Of a DNA stretch of 64,000 bases, positions 1 through 15,000 are shown piece after piece. Numbering within the stretch: the first letter of the stretch is position 1; every line of letters starts with the position of its first letter. The stretch is from Zhengitettix transpicula. Its lineage: Eukaryota > Arthropoda > Insecta > Orthoptera > Tetrigidae. Made by a program: the position numbers and the translations under genes. The stretch spans positions 216,096,246 through 216,160,245 of the forward strand of contig CM073590.1 of assembly GCA_037074705.1 (NCBI GenBank), given 5' to 3'. The notes under the pieces are model-generated. The model was not told the origin of the DNA, made no database searches, and was given only the letters and a program-made list of their open reading frames with translations.

Positions 1-38
1 GGAAGATGATGAAATATTGGAAACTGACTGTAACACAG
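1..38 (+). CDS. Acf: ACF1 exon (window-edge partial)
   Basis: Acidic segment read in frame from base 2 (EDDEILETDCNT plus one base) ending at a GTGAAT donor. It joins the next exon in phase 1. Only its 3' end is in the window, so identity rests on the splice fit and acidic character. Confidence 0.6.
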
Positions 39-3000
39 GTGAATTTCAGGATTACTCATTAAATTATATTGATTATGATTGTATTTGAGAATATTGCTTT
101 CATCTGTTTCAATTGTTCAAGTAGAACCTTAATTTTAAAGGTTAGCTACTTTTATCCAATAGTTTTTTGTACTATTCATTTATGTATATTTTTTTTATTG
201 TTTCAATTTAGCTGTTTGTAGATGGTTTTTTTTCTTGGGTGTATGGAAGAAAATTTGAATATTATTAATTTATTAACATATTCTTTTTCTATATAGCTGA
301 ACTTGATATTGATCAACATGGTGATGTTACTACTGAAGAAGCTGTTAGACTTGCAACAAATGCTGCCAGTTGGAGTCAGTTGTATCTGGGTGTTCCCTTA
401 AGGGAACTTTCATTAGATGCAGTAACTGTTACAGAAGTTCTTCGCCTTCATCTTCTCAGTTCAGGAGGAAGGTCTGGTGATACCAGTGCAAATTGGAGGT
501 AAGTAGTTTATAGAAATCACTAAAACAATTTTATTTTTATTTTAGCTAATTGTACTTGCACACCTCATTCAAATATTCTAGTTTTATTAAAATATTTTAA
601 CCATTTGTTACCATCATATTTTAATAAATATTTAAATTATACTTATGAAAAAACTAATGCCATGAAGTGAGATAGAGTTTTACACAGCTAGGGCTAGGTT
701 AGAATAATAACAAGTATTATTTGATAAAGCATTCAGAAATGAAATTAGAAATTGTAATACCTTTAGTGCATTTAAGACATGTTTAATTAGGAACTTCTTT
801 TTATATATTTGTATAATTGAAATTTGAGTGATATCTCTAAACATTGACAATAAGTAGCTTTTTTGCTAAATAAAATTATTATTATGTTTTAGGTATCAAC
901 AAAGGGGTGGTTATACAATCATTGATGATCCAGGCTTGCGAATGAGAATCCACCAACCACACATTCTCAGAGCTCTTGGTGTTATGAATGTGTGTGAACT
1001 ACCTATAGGTAGTGTATAATACTTTTCATTTAGATGAGTCTGAATTAATAAATAAAAACTAATACAACCTTAGTTTCCAGACAAATTTAATATGAAAAAC
1101 AATTACATCATCATTTTGTTGCATCTCCAGTTTCCTAGGTGTTTGTATTAACAATACATCTCCATCTTTTCCTGTCTAGAAACCATTTTTGCTCCTCCAC
1201 TTTGACCCACTCTATTCTACTTCTCTTTTTACTTGATCTCTCCACCCATATCTTTGCTGTTCTAGTCTCATCCATTCTTTTGACATGTCCAAACCACTTT
1301 AGTCTGACCTTAGATATTGTTTGCCTTAAGGTCGCTTTAATTCTGACTTCCTCTTGTACTTCTTCATTTTTTATCCTTTGCTTTCTGGTTTTTTTTTTGT
1401 ACAGATGTTCTTAGGAATTTCATTTCAGTAGCTTATAATTTGCGTTCTTCTCTTTCGGTTGTAGTGCACGTTTGTAGAACTGGGCTCCTTTTCTGATTCT
1501 ATTTGTGATTTCCATTTGTGACCTGTTGTCTTGAGTTAATGTGCTTCCAAGATATTTAAATTTCTCTACTTTGTTTACTCTTTCCCCATCTAGTGTGATT
1601 CTGTTTATTTTTTGTGTTTACAGCCATTATATCTGTTTTGCTTTTGCTTTTCAAAGGCTTTAACTTCTTGATTTAATAGGTCTAGTTGTTCTATTTCCTT
1701 TTCTGTGTTTTCCCATATCACCACATTGTTTGCTAAGACAAAAGCTTTGTACTCAATAGCAGGTTTTTGTTTGTTTTTCATTAGTGCTGTACTCTACTGA
1801 TGCCATTCTGTGATCTACATGAGCATATTCGTCACCCATTTTTTAATACCTTATATTTGCAACTAAGATTTTCTTTAACTTTTGTAGTTACATATTCAAC
1901 TATATGGTGAGCATACCACTCCTCTGAACATTTGAATGGCTAATTTTAAAATCACCGTGGTCTTATTTTACCTTCACTATAGGTCCATCACCACAATATT
2001 AGCATTTCTTTCTCAAGTTAATGTGAATATAATTTCCATTATTATGGCAGTTCATTAAATATATTAGAAGTTTTTCATTTCTTATTAGTTTTCATTCAAA
2101 TCTATGAAAAGTATAGTAATATTGCAGTTATTTACTTGTGTGTAACTGTAAACAATTCTTGCAGGTGATAAACTTACTATTTTAACTTGTCTGATTGATC
2201 AAATAATGACGTACACCACTTTAAGAGACGTAATTGATGAAAGGGGAGAAAAAATGCGTCAAGCAAAAGCAAGTCTACGGATCCATCAAATTGCAGATGT
2301 GAAGAGACAGAGAGAAGCTACTGCTATGAGGTACTTTTAGGTTGTTTTTTCATATAAGAATTAATTAATTATTATTTTTGTTGAATGGTTTCAATACTGA
2401 CTGTCATTTTTGCTTCTGGTGAGTTTTTAATGTATATTACATTTTTAAATCCAAATCCAATATTTATTGAGGCATTGTGTGTTCTACAGTACAACTATTT
2501 TGAATATAAAAACCACTGTTCTGTAGAAATGCATCAATAATCCACTTAATTAAAAACAGGGTATCAATTTAGTTTACAATGTCACTATAAAACTAGTAGC
2601 TTAATTACGTGATAATTTAAATAACCTTTGGAAAAAATAATAAACTACACTATTCAAAGGTGATTTATGTGTTCTTAACCAAGCCAGGCAGCTATCATAA
2701 ATGGAATACGTTTGTGGAACAATGTGTGATTTTAATCATAGTTTAAATAACCATTATATATGTCACAACAAAAAACCATTTAGATAATAAGTTCACTAAT
2801 AAAACGATTGAATATGTATGAGTAAAACATTCTTGGGTATTGTATTGTATTTGGAAGTTTTGTGGCTTTAATTTATTTGGGTTTTCCTGAAGAAATTATT
2901 GATTGTATGTTAATAACTGCAGTTTATAATACTTTTCGTTTTTAATAATAAAGTTTTTTTTTTATGTGAAGCTGTAATTTGTTATTCAATTTGTGAAATA

Positions 3001-6000
3001 TTTTGAAATTGCTGGAAATTTTGCCAATATTGATCGTTAATTTATTTCTAATATTTTTATGAATTGTATTTTACTAATCTTAGGTTTTGAAATTGATTAC
3101 TTAAAAAAAGATACTTGTAATAGATGAAAATTAACATATAGATAATGAAGTAAACAGAAAAAATTAATTGATAAAATAAATAACCACAAAATATTTCTGC
3201 AATCCTTGTTTCTTTTGTCAGATGATGAAAAATAATGAGATCTACAAGAGCGACATGCAGCACAGAGTTGTGCTGTGTGTCATCCTTATATCTATTACAA
3301 TTTTTCATTATCTGAGGAAATCAACATGGGCTGCAGAAACTTATGGTATTTATTTTAGCACATACTTTTGTCTATTTATTGGTTACTTCATTATCTATTT
3401 GTTAATAATTTTTTCAGTAACTGTTGTTGAAAAATACAAGTATCTTACTAATTAATTTCCAACAATTTATAAGGCATGAAACTAAAGTAGGTATTTTCTC
3501 TTCTAGGATTAAGGAAAGAAAGGAAGCAAGACTTATTATGAAAGGGTTGTTACCATCAAGTACAGAAAGTGTGGTTGAAACTGAAAGAGCAAAGGCGTTA
3601 CTAAAAACTAAAGCTGAAAAGGAGACAGCGAAAAGGAAAATTGAGGCCGAGAAGAAGGCTCGAAATCTACATTTGGCTACAATAGTTCACCAAATTCTGC
3701 CTTTGGGTTCAGATCGTGCCCACAGGAGATATTGGATATTTGCTTCACTTCCTGGACTTTTTGTTGAACAAGATAAATATTCAGCTGGTTTTTGTCTCCC
3801 AAATCCTACCCCATACAATGCAGGACTTGCTCGTGCAGATGATACATTGTCTTATGTTCGTAAACTATTTGAAGAAGAGTGGATGTGTGGTAGTGATAAA
3901 GAAAATGATATGTCAGATGTGGCTCTTTCTCGGCCTTTAAATAGTTCAAACAAGAAGTTGTTTGGAGAAAAAAACATGAGCAATGGCCTGATACCCAACT
4001 CTAGAACTAGTGGCCATTCAACATGGCAGGATAGGAAAGTGAGCAGTCATGATATGAAGACAATATCTCAACTATTCATTTGCACTGCAGATGAGAACTG
4101 TCCAGTTCATTCTAGTGAACCTCGTGTTTCTTGGGCTTTTTACAATAATGAAGAAGATGTGAATAACTTGATAAAGTCACTTAACAGAAGAGGTGTTAGA
4201 GAAAGTGATCTCAGGCAAACACTGATTCAAGAGATGCCTAACATAATAGAAAGCATTAGCCGTTGTCCATCTCACAAATTGAATGCATCCCAAGTAAGAC
4301 CTATGCTCTTATAAATGTAGATATAAAATATTTTTATTTGTTTATGCATAAACCTATATAATAATGTAAGGAAAATGAGAGATGATATCAAATTAATTGA
4401 TATGGACAGGAAAGAGAGCGAATTCGTGGCTTACCTGAAATTAAGGGCTGGTGTAGTCTTAGAAAGAAACAATTCAAATGTTTAGAGGCTTCATCTCTAC
4501 TCTTATGCAGGTCCACTGAACAGAAGCACTATTGCCCAAAGAAGGAGGTTTGCATCTCTGAAATTTCCCTACTCAATTTCAGGTAACCCAGTATTTTTGT
4601 GTGTATCCTTTGTATCCACATTAGCGGTTCTTTAACAATGTGCATTCCTATTGTCTTCTGAGTGGTGACGCCAAGCGTCAGTTTCAGGCCATCTGTTTTT
4701 CTTTCCTTTTCACACAAATTATACACTTGAACCTGCGTGATCTGCTCAGTGCACAGATGCCTGAGCAGATCACACAGTTCAAGTCCTGCCTCGGTGAAAT
4801 ATTTTCAGTCTTCCCTTCTTCTTCCATCCTTCTCCCTGCTTTGAACATATGTTTTTCTATGTGTGTGTTTCTACGCTGGAGCATATGAATTCACATAAAG
4901 CGTAATCCTCCTATTTCTCCTATTTATTTCTATAGTTTCCTCACTATCCAAGTTCAAATTAGTTCCTATTCCTTAATGGATATTAGGAGAATCCATTAAG
5001 GAATTGGAATTAATTTGGTGACACAGTCACATTCAAACTTGGATAGTGAGGAAGGATAGAAATAAATAGGAGAAATAGGAGGATTATGCTTTATGTGAAT
5101 TCATATGCTCAGGCGTAGAATCACACACACAGAAAAGCTTATCTTCAAAGCAGGGAGAAGGGTGGATGAAGAAGGAAAGAATGAAAATATTTGACCCAGG
5201 CAGAATTTGAACCCACGTATTCTGCTCAGTACACAGATGCCTTAACCATGTCGGCCACCAGGTCAAGTTCCTGAACAGGCAAATGTAGAGTCTTATTATG
5301 GACAAATAGTTGTTTAGTGGAATGGATGGATAGGTAAAGGGAGTGAAGTATTAGGAGCATCCATTAGTAAATAAATACAAAATATATATATAATTGCAAT
5401 ATTGGTATGGAGAGGACAGAGAGATAGGTTGTGGGTGTGGAACTGAAGGTATTTCTTCAAATTTTCGGAGGCTCTCAGCCTCCTTCTTCAGGAAGGAGTG
5501 TTACACCAGCCGGTGGACGGAATGGTGTAACACTCCTTCCTGAAGAAGGAGGCTGAGAGCCTCCGCAAATTTGAAGAAATACCTTCAGTTCCTTATGGCG
5601 ACACTGCACTTCACTTTCAGGTAAGCCAGAATCTATCTCTCTGTCCTCTCCCTACCAACATTGCAATTATTTTTGGCAATGTCACATCCTTACTAATATT
5701 ATATATACTGTAAATAATTTTTTTATGTTTCTAAAACATACATGTCAATAAATTCAGGTTGATAACTCTGAAGTTCCGGAACAAAGAAAGTCAGCTAGGA
5801 ACACAGCAAAATATGAGGATGCAAATTTCAATTCTCCACCAGGAACTCCATTGGCAGAAATTTTGGAAACTTATATTCGAGATAATATCTTGGAATTAGA
5901 GGAAAAGATTCATCTGGGTTGTCTTGGCGGATTGAAGGTATGTATTTGTATTTAATTTAATATGCTCAACTATCCTAAGCATTTGACTTTCCTGTGTATA

Positions 6001-8122
6001 TCAAACAAAAAATTTGACAAATAATAAGGAAGTCTTCAGGTACATGGTTTTAAGTTTTTTATATTTCATTGTTACTTTTTCTGATTAACTATTTTTACTT
6101 TTATTTGAAAGATATTTGAATAAAATATACTTTGTTTTAATTATAATTTGTGCTATTGACAGCTATATAATTTTATTGTTTTATCTTATTTTAATGAGTG
6201 TTTAATTTTGTGATGCCATTCATTGTTGTAAACATCATTTTAGTATGTAGCATTTCATTGGTTTGGGAATATCTATGAAGTATGTTTCTTACTACAGCTG
6301 CTTAAAATAAGCAATCTTGATGATTGGGATTTTCGATACGTTAGAAGGAAGTCTTTTAGAGAAAGAAAGGATGGTTTAACTGTAAAAAATGGTTCCTTTT
6401 TATGTATAATGTGAGTGTCTGGACATTTTCTATAGGTTAGACATGCATAATTGAGTCTTAACCAATAGACATGTCTTTTCTGCCAGTGTTTTGATTATTC
6501 TGATGTAGATCTCATTTCTTCTCTCATATGTTATTAAATTACTCTACCAATAAATCCCATATTGATGTTAACAAATTTCATAACCAAAATAACTTAATCC
6601 TTATTAAAAATATTGGTTCAACTTCTATCTGAAATCTTACAGGTATCAAATCGTACTGCTTGGCGTGACTTCCTGATGACCAGAGACTATGATGGACTTT
6701 CTGATAAACTTGTTTTAGGAGAAAAAGTGGATTCTGAAGACGTAAGTTTTGTACATAAATTTGTAGTGTATTTTGTGTATCTTAAGTTGATATGTGGGTT
6801 GATTGATGCCTTTCCAATTTGCTACAAGTCTTTGCAAAACTGGGAAAGTCGTGGAATCTACATTTCTTGGCAACCAAATTACGCATTGTAATTTTATATT
6901 ATTTATATATCACTTTATACACAGCTATTTCTAAGGATTGTATAATTGTATAATGACATTGAAGTGGTTGCTCAATTATAATTGTATAATGACATTGAAG
7001 TGGTTGCTCAATTATAATTCTCTATAAATGTTTCTTGGTTTTCCTTTTCCTTATAACGAGTTCCCAAACTTAATGTGGAAAACTTATATTTTTAATGTTT
7101 TCTTCATATGTTTGTATACATATACCTATCATTTAAATAGAGGTATACTGTTTTAATTAATTATATTTGGGCATTTTATATTTTCAGAAAGACATGCTTA
7201 ATAATCAACTGGAAAAACTGAAAGCTGAAGGTATGTGTTGACAAAATTTTTGATAATCTCATTTGAACTTGAAACGTGAATATGTGGATTTAATTTAATT
7301 AATTACATTTTATTTTACATATTTTTTTGAGAATTAAGAATATTTGTTAATATTCTCCATGAACAAGATTTATAGATACTTATTTACTAAATTAAGTAAT
7401 ATTGAACTTAAGACATTAATCATTAATTGCAATAAGAAGTTTCCTCAAAATTTCTATTTGCAATACACTAATTTTGTTGATCTTGCAGATAGAAATAGTC
7501 GTCCTAGTACACCAGATTCTGAAACGAGTTACAGAGATCCTGGTCGAATGCTGGGAAGTGGTGTATTGGGATGTCAAGAAGCATTAGTAGATAATCCAAT
7601 TTTGAAAAAATTAGCACTTGCTATACTCCAAGTATCAAGGGGCTTGGAGCGAAGGTATCTGCAGAAACCCTTAGGTATGATCTAAAATACATTTAGTATA
7701 TTATAAAAAAATTTATGACACTTCTTGGCCGTCCATCAAATGAATTGTAACTACTTACTCCTAAAGAACGAAAATAACTCCTATGAAAATTTGAAGAACT
7801 TGAGCTTCAATTTCAGGTAAGCCACAACCTTTCCTTTCCATACAAATTATTTTGATCATTTTGACAATGCCACTTTCTTAATTGTTTCTTTGTGTGTGTA
7901 TATATATGATATTAGTAAGGATATGACATTGTCAAAAATAATTGCAATATTGGTATGGGAAGGAAAGAGAGAGAGGTTGTGGCTTACCTGAAAGTGAAGT
8001 GCGGTCTAGCCATAAGGAGCCGAAGGATGTTCTTCAAATTTTCGGAGACTCAGCCTCCTTCTCAGGAAGAAGTGTTACACCATTCTGTGCATCTGCCAGT
8101 TGTGTGTGTGTATGTATATGTA

Positions 8123-8153
<31 letters not shown>

Positions 8154-8329
8154 TAGCGCCTGGTAATTTTTAGGAGAAAATCACCAAAACAACTTTTTCA
8201 TAATTAATTACTTTATTTGTCTAGCATGAGACAAGCAATTAGGGCATGGTTTATCACAATTTTCATATTGAGCCCTAGGATATCCATCCTTCATTGAGTC
8301 CAGATTGGAACTCGCGTCATGCATTGCCG

Positions 8330-8384
<55 letters not shown>

Positions 8385-11300
8385 CAATATTGGTATGGCA
8401 AGGAAAGAGAGATAGGTTGTGGCTCACCTGAAAGTGAAGTGCAGTTTCGCCATGAGGAACTGAAGGTTGTTCTTCAAATTTTCTGTAGTTCTATGTGAAA
8501 TTGAATGATGGTGTAACCACAGGGAACCCAAGGAAGGTCTTCAAATTTACTTATTTGAAGTAAGTCGGTATTGCTTTCTCTTTCCTATTTAAATGTGTTA
8601 TTTATATACGAAAGAGAGAGAGACAGAGAAGTCGACTTACCCAGAAATCAACAATTGGTCCAATCGGGCTGAGTATTGAAAAAATCTCAACTTTTAGATG
8701 GCCGAGCCCCCTTCATTAGGAGAGATCTGAACTGTGTCCTGATTGGACAGGATATATAGTTGGGCTGAGTAGTGATAATATTTCAAATTTTCAAGTGTTG
8801 GCCGGGCACGAATTGACAAATTTTTTAATAATATATAACAGAATGAGGATGTCTTATGCCAATGAAATACCAATGAAAATAGTTAACTTGGTGGAAATTA
8901 CTCTGAAAGAATCTATGACCAAGGTATTTATTAGATATAAGATTGGAAAAACCAGTGTGTCAACATCTGGAGTATGGCTGGGTGATTATCTTTTTGCAGT
9001 ATTATTTATTTTGCATTACTTGAAGCCATTAAGGAGTTTGAACTGGGAGTCACAATATTTTAAAATTCTAGCCTGGCTTATGCTTATTTTGACAATATTG
9101 CATTGTTGGCTTGGAACATGGAGGAAATTGTTAAGATAAAAACTTAAAAAGGAAAAGGTGAATTTATAATGTGTCAGCATCTGAGTATAGAATATGAGTG
9201 CACATTACACACATACATATTAATTCAATTGGATAGGAAAGAGGAACAGAGAACGGCTGACTTACCTTATATCCAAAGTTGGAGTCATTAGGCAGGGAAC
9301 CATTAACATGCCAAATTTTTGGGGATCTGAGTCTCCGAGCTCAAAGTGAGCTCCATGTTCTGTGAGTTCCCATCGGAGACTTACCTGCTAACCGCTCTTT
9401 GTGAGTTCACATTGGGTGCTTACCCACTAACCACTCTTTGTGAGTTCACATTGGATGCTTACCCACTAACCACTCTTTGTGAGTTCACATTGGATGCTTA
9501 CCCACTAACCACTCTTTGTGAGTTCAAATTGGATACTAAGAATTAAAACTATTTCACCAACAAGCATGAAGCAACCACACAACAATACCACCACTGCACT
9601 GCACCAAACAAAGAATGCTGTCAAAGCAAACGAAACGTAACAAAGAGCCCGTCGATGACCAATTGTCACCTTTCCATACCAATATCACAATTATTTTTGA
9701 CAATGTCATCTCCTTACTAAAAATATACATACATATATATATTGGTATGGAAAGGATAGAGAGATAGGTTGTGGCTTACCTGAAAGTGAAGTGCGGTGTC
9801 GCCATGAGGAACTGAAGGTTGTTCTTCAAATTTTCGAAGGCTCTCAGCCTCACTTCACTTTCAGGTAAGCCACAACCTATCTCTCTATCCTTTCCATACC
9901 AATATATATATATCAATAAATCATTTGTGTCTAATACACATTTGTTTTTCAAGACTGCATTTTAATTTTAATGTGATAAATATTCAGAAGCATACATTTT
10001 GTGTTTGAGTTCACTTATTGGATTATGTTTGTAGGTTTTGATGAGGAAACATCTGATAATTCAACAGCTCCAATAGAAAGATGGGAGGTGTCATTAATGG
10101 CATCTGCTAGTTTTTCACAGTTGTGTATCCATCTTTTGGCTTTAGGTAATGTGTTATTAATGTCATGTACTTTCTGTACTCTCTCCTTTATTTCTTGTTT
10201 CTTATAAATGTTTCTTTTTATGAATAGATAGCAGTATTCAGTGGTCAAAGTCTGTACTCCATGCAATATGTCGTATCTGCAGACGACGTAGGGATGCTGA
10301 GAATATGCTTTTATGTGATGGATGTAATAAAGGTCATCACCTATATTGTTTGAAGCCAAAGTTAACGGTAAGCTAATTGTGAACAATTAGATTGAAATGT
10401 TGACTAATGAGGCGTGTAAAATTTATTATTCAAGTATGTGTATGAATTATTTGATTTATTAAGAATTTATATCACAAAAATATGCATATGTATTAAGTTG
10501 ATTTAAAATATATATATATATACACACACAGTTTTACTTGTACATACAAGTTTTTAGCAGGGTCATATATAATTTGATGGTTGGGCAAGAAAAAAATCAT
10601 AACAGAAATAAATAAATTAGTTAGTATAGCCTGAATATTTGAATGTAATACCATTAAAATGTAGAATTACATCTCATGAAAGTACAATATTAAAATTAAA
10701 CAGGGCTTTCCCGTTGTAATTTTTCATAAACAGTTTTGTTATAATTATTCATTGACCTGGGTGCAATCCTGAGAACTGTTTATGCATGAATCAGAATAAT
10801 TGGTAGGGAAAAGAAAGAGAAAGTAGTTGGCTTACCTGAAATTGAATTTTGGTGTCACCATGCAAAACAGGCGTTTTATTTATACTAATGTCGGATAAAT
10901 AATAATTTTGAAAAACAGCATGCTCAAATTCTTTTATAATTTACACAATCATTACTATTTAGCAACCTTAGTTTCTTGTTATCAATCAATTTATTTTAAG
11001 CTCTTGATGATGAAAAAAAATATCCGTGAACAAAGACTTTCTCAGTAATGACATTGCTGAAAGTGTTCTCAAGATATTAACCAAGTGATAGCATTTATAG
11101 TACATTATATTTCGGTGACTGGAAGATTGTGGCAGAGACGTTAGTTGCTGAAATGAAAACATTTGCTACGAAACCAAACTAATATCTCAAAATATTACTT
11201 CCATCTTTTCAACACATTATTGTCATATTACTGATAGAATATTTGTCTTTGTAAATCAATATAGTAATTCCTCATCAGACTATATTGCAATTATTTAATC

Positions 11301-11986
11301 TCTATTTCTCCTCCTCCCTTCTCCGTCCCAATCTCCTGCTGCCTTTCATTTCACTCTATATATTTTAATCAAGATAGAGAGATACTGTTAATGGTGTAAT
11401 TAGTTTTCTTACTAATTATTTCTTATTTGTATTTGTATGCTATTAATTGAAGTAGAAGCATTATTTCTTCTTTTATTTAATTGGTAAATTATAACTATCT
11501 GCAACTGCATGTAGAAGTTTTTTTGTAAACGTTTGGTGTAGTTATCATTTAAATAATCCACTTATCTTAACCACCAAACAATTTTTAAACTTTTACTTTA
11601 AAAAAATAATTTTATAGAGTTTTATATGTGAATTGGAATACTTATTAAAGTTTCATATATCTTGGCCTTAGGCTATTCCAAAAGGGGACTGGTTTTGCCC
11701 TTCATGCAGACCTCAAGAAAAAATTCGTGTTAAAAAATCACGGCGAGTGTTTTCCCTTGATTCAGAGGATGATGAACCTAGTAAAAAGGAAAGGTATGTG
11801 AGCCATAAATCCCTGCTTTATTAATATTTTTTACATTTATATACACATGAAAAATCCTGTCTATGGAAATATTAAGATAGCTTCTGAATAAAATTAGTCA
11901 TAATGTGCATTGAATTTTCATGTTGGCACAATTAGGTGCCACTGACTCATAGAACTTCAATGAAAAGCCTAACATGATTTTACATG

Positions 11987-12037
<51 letters not shown>

Positions 12038-15000
12038 AGGAACCTTTGGTTCCTATGGCTACACCGCACTTTCAGGTAAGCCATACCTATCTCTCTTTCC
12101 TTTCCATACCAATATTGCAATTATTTTCGACAATGTTATATATATAATTTTGTGTTAAATCAAACTACTTATGAGATTATTACAAAGATCCTGAACTTTA
12201 TGCGCACCATTCACAATTAATGAAATAAGGCGAATATACAATCCATAATGTAATGTGAATTTTCTAATTTCGCAATGTCATTTTTGGCTTGGTATTAAAG
12301 ATAGGTGGCATACACATAGGTGATTGCTTAGTGCAAGACACTTTTACTAATAAATAATGTAATAAAAATAATTAAAAACTAATAATGCAATAAAAATAAT
12401 TAAGAAACAACTTTTGATTTCATTGGAATGAAATAAAACAAAATTGTGTGAGTAGTAATTTAATTTTGAATATTATTCTTTTCCTCCTTGAAGCCTTTTT
12501 TTCAATTGAATAATTAATTTCATAAGCTATCACATTTATAAACTTAATTTTGCAATAATTTAATAGCTGTGATTTATGATTGTAATTTTTAAGATATTAA
12601 TGTTGTTTATGAAATGCAAATTAACATTTTTATTGTTTACTAGGTTGCAGGGAATAATTTGATACATAATTTTTGCACTTGGAGTAGTTATTCTCATATA
12701 TTCAAAACATTAAGAATATATTTAACTTCATAGGTAACTTCAAATTTATACATCATAATTGGTATAAAATCAACCGTTGTTATGAAGCAAATTACATTTA
12801 TGTGATTGAATGCACATTTTCTTTTTTTCTATTATTTGTGGAAAAACAAGCTTTACACATTGTAATATGAAGAATTGACGAATTTGTTTTTACAGCAATG
12901 GAGAATCGGTTACAAGTGAAACCTGTGACATTTGCGGAGAGGATGATGAAGGTGAAGTTGCTACATGTAGTGCATGTCAATTGGTTTTCCATTTGCAATG
13001 TCACAATCCCCCAATGAAGAATCCACCTCGAGGAAAAGTATTCTGCCACAAGTGTAAACCTTATCGTGATTCAAAAGCTGGCAAAGGTAATCATTCTTAT
13101 TTTAAATCATTCAGCTCATCTAAATTTATAATAATAGTAAGACAAAAATAAGTAATAAATAAACACCACACAATGTTTCTGCAATCCCTGTAGCACAAAC
13201 CAAGTGACGAACTCAAAAGCTCTTTAGTTCATCAATTGGTTTGTGTGGTGTGCAACAAGGATTGCAGAAACATTGTGTGGTGTTTATTTAACACTTACTT
13301 TAATCTATTATTTTTCTAGTTAGTAATTTTTACTCACATTATATATCTATTTTATATCATTTTATCAACATGAGAATTTTTACCATGGTGTGCTGTCATC
13401 AATTTAAAAAATCTAACAAAATAATTAAATTGAATTTGATGTGAGTGAATAAGAGAATAACTTGATTATTTTTTATGAATTTGTTCATTAATAACAAAAT
13501 TGGATTTTTGAAAAAATTTAATCAATCTTACAATTGGGTGGCTACTTTCCAACTCAACAGAGATTGAAACACACTGTAATACAAAGTAAGAAACATGAAT
13601 TGTTGTACATCACCCTTCCACTTGAGAGCAGCATTAGCCAGGAATTATGTGGTAGACCATGAACAGGCATACATCTTCCTCCTATGATCAGTTCCAATTG
13701 CTAGAACAAGCTGCTCCTTGTTGCAATCAGATTTGAAGTTCTATATCTTCGTTATTTCTGCATCTTGAGTCGCAGTTGCATCAGCATCAGCATATAAATA
13801 GAATATTATGAATGGAATCTTATGAATCCGCTGGGGAACACTATAAAGATATTTTTCTGGAGGAGTTCTATGAAGAAGAATCCTATATTTCTCTTGAGAG
13901 TTCAACAGTTTAGAAGCATTGACTCCACCTAGTCATCTTGGTGGCCTCGATTTATTTGTGTATGTCATTCCAAGTGCTTAAATGAATATTTAGTTAAAGC
14001 TAATGTCATATACATATCATGTCATGCTTCAATGCCATTCTCTGGACAGATTTGTCTTCAGAATTTTACAGTAGCTCCTCATACTTTGGTATTTTAATAT
14101 TCAAGGTTGTTGCCTGAACTGTGTTTGTTCGTCTTGGATTTTTTCTCAAGTTAGGGACTTTGAACAGTGGCTATTGTTAGTCTTCTGTACTATTGCCAGT
14201 CATAAAGCTCTCTTGGATCCAGTTGCCAAATAGCTCCTGCACCTTTATTTTATTCTTTAATATTGCAACTTCCTTTCGTCCAAGGTGGCTGATTTTAAAC
14301 AAATAGCTCATGATGTGTATGTGTATATCCTAAGGCTTTCAGATGCTAGTTTGTCAAAATACGTGGACCTGAGTTTTATACATAATTCCTGCCTCTTGTT
14401 TGGGAATATAATATGCTTTAATTTGAAGCATTATTAGCCAGTCATGCATTCATTCTTTGTCATTACCTTGGAAAACAAGCATCTGAGCCCATAAATATTA
14501 TTATATTTACACAAATATATATATGAATGATCACTTCACTTTCAGGTAAGCCACAACCTATCTCTCTATCCTTTCCATACCAATATATATATATATATAT
14601 ATATTTATTAGGTGTTCACATTTTGAAGGAATTCAGATAGGAAATCTAAATCATGGACCCTTAGCATAAATAAATGATTAAATACTCATTCTCTCATTAT
14701 TCCACTTGCTCTAAATATCCCCTTTATTCAATATATTGTTCTCGGAGTTCAACCGGGTTTTGTATAATTGTAGAACGCAGCGTTTCCGATAAACGGAATG
14801 GCCAAGTCCACCATCTTGTTTCCTCCGGATTAGAACATCTAGGAAGGGGAGGCACCCATTCTTCTCCACCTCCATTGTAAATTTGATGATGGAAAGCCAC
14901 ACATACAGATCGGTATTTACATGCCAGCAGCTTCCACCATCCGTCACAGAAGAGTGGAGTTCTCTCAACCTTGGTCCATAGTGCCAGGGTGGTATCTGAC

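Larger units (their letters stand above)
5398..5668. repeat. Family A hairpin repeat, near-perfect palindrome
   Basis: The left arm runs from TTGGTATGGAGAGGACAG and the right arm ends CCTACCAACATTGCAATT; the centre is near 5517. Each arm holds a GC-rich dyad next to CTGAAGA, described separately. The right arm also carries CACTTTCAGGTAAGCC, an acceptor-like and a donor-like site back to back. Confidence 0.85.

Noticed and set aside
3424..3506. ACF1 coding start at 3424 (upstream part of the 296-codon ORF)
   Set aside because: A TTCTTCTAG-type acceptor at 3506 and phase agreement with 2330 show that the first codons of the ORF are intronic.
5084..5305. 73-codon minus ORF with a hydrophobic start
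   Set aside because: Reads through the tRNA-like head and body of a SINE copy; the same ORF type recurs at 42846-43058.
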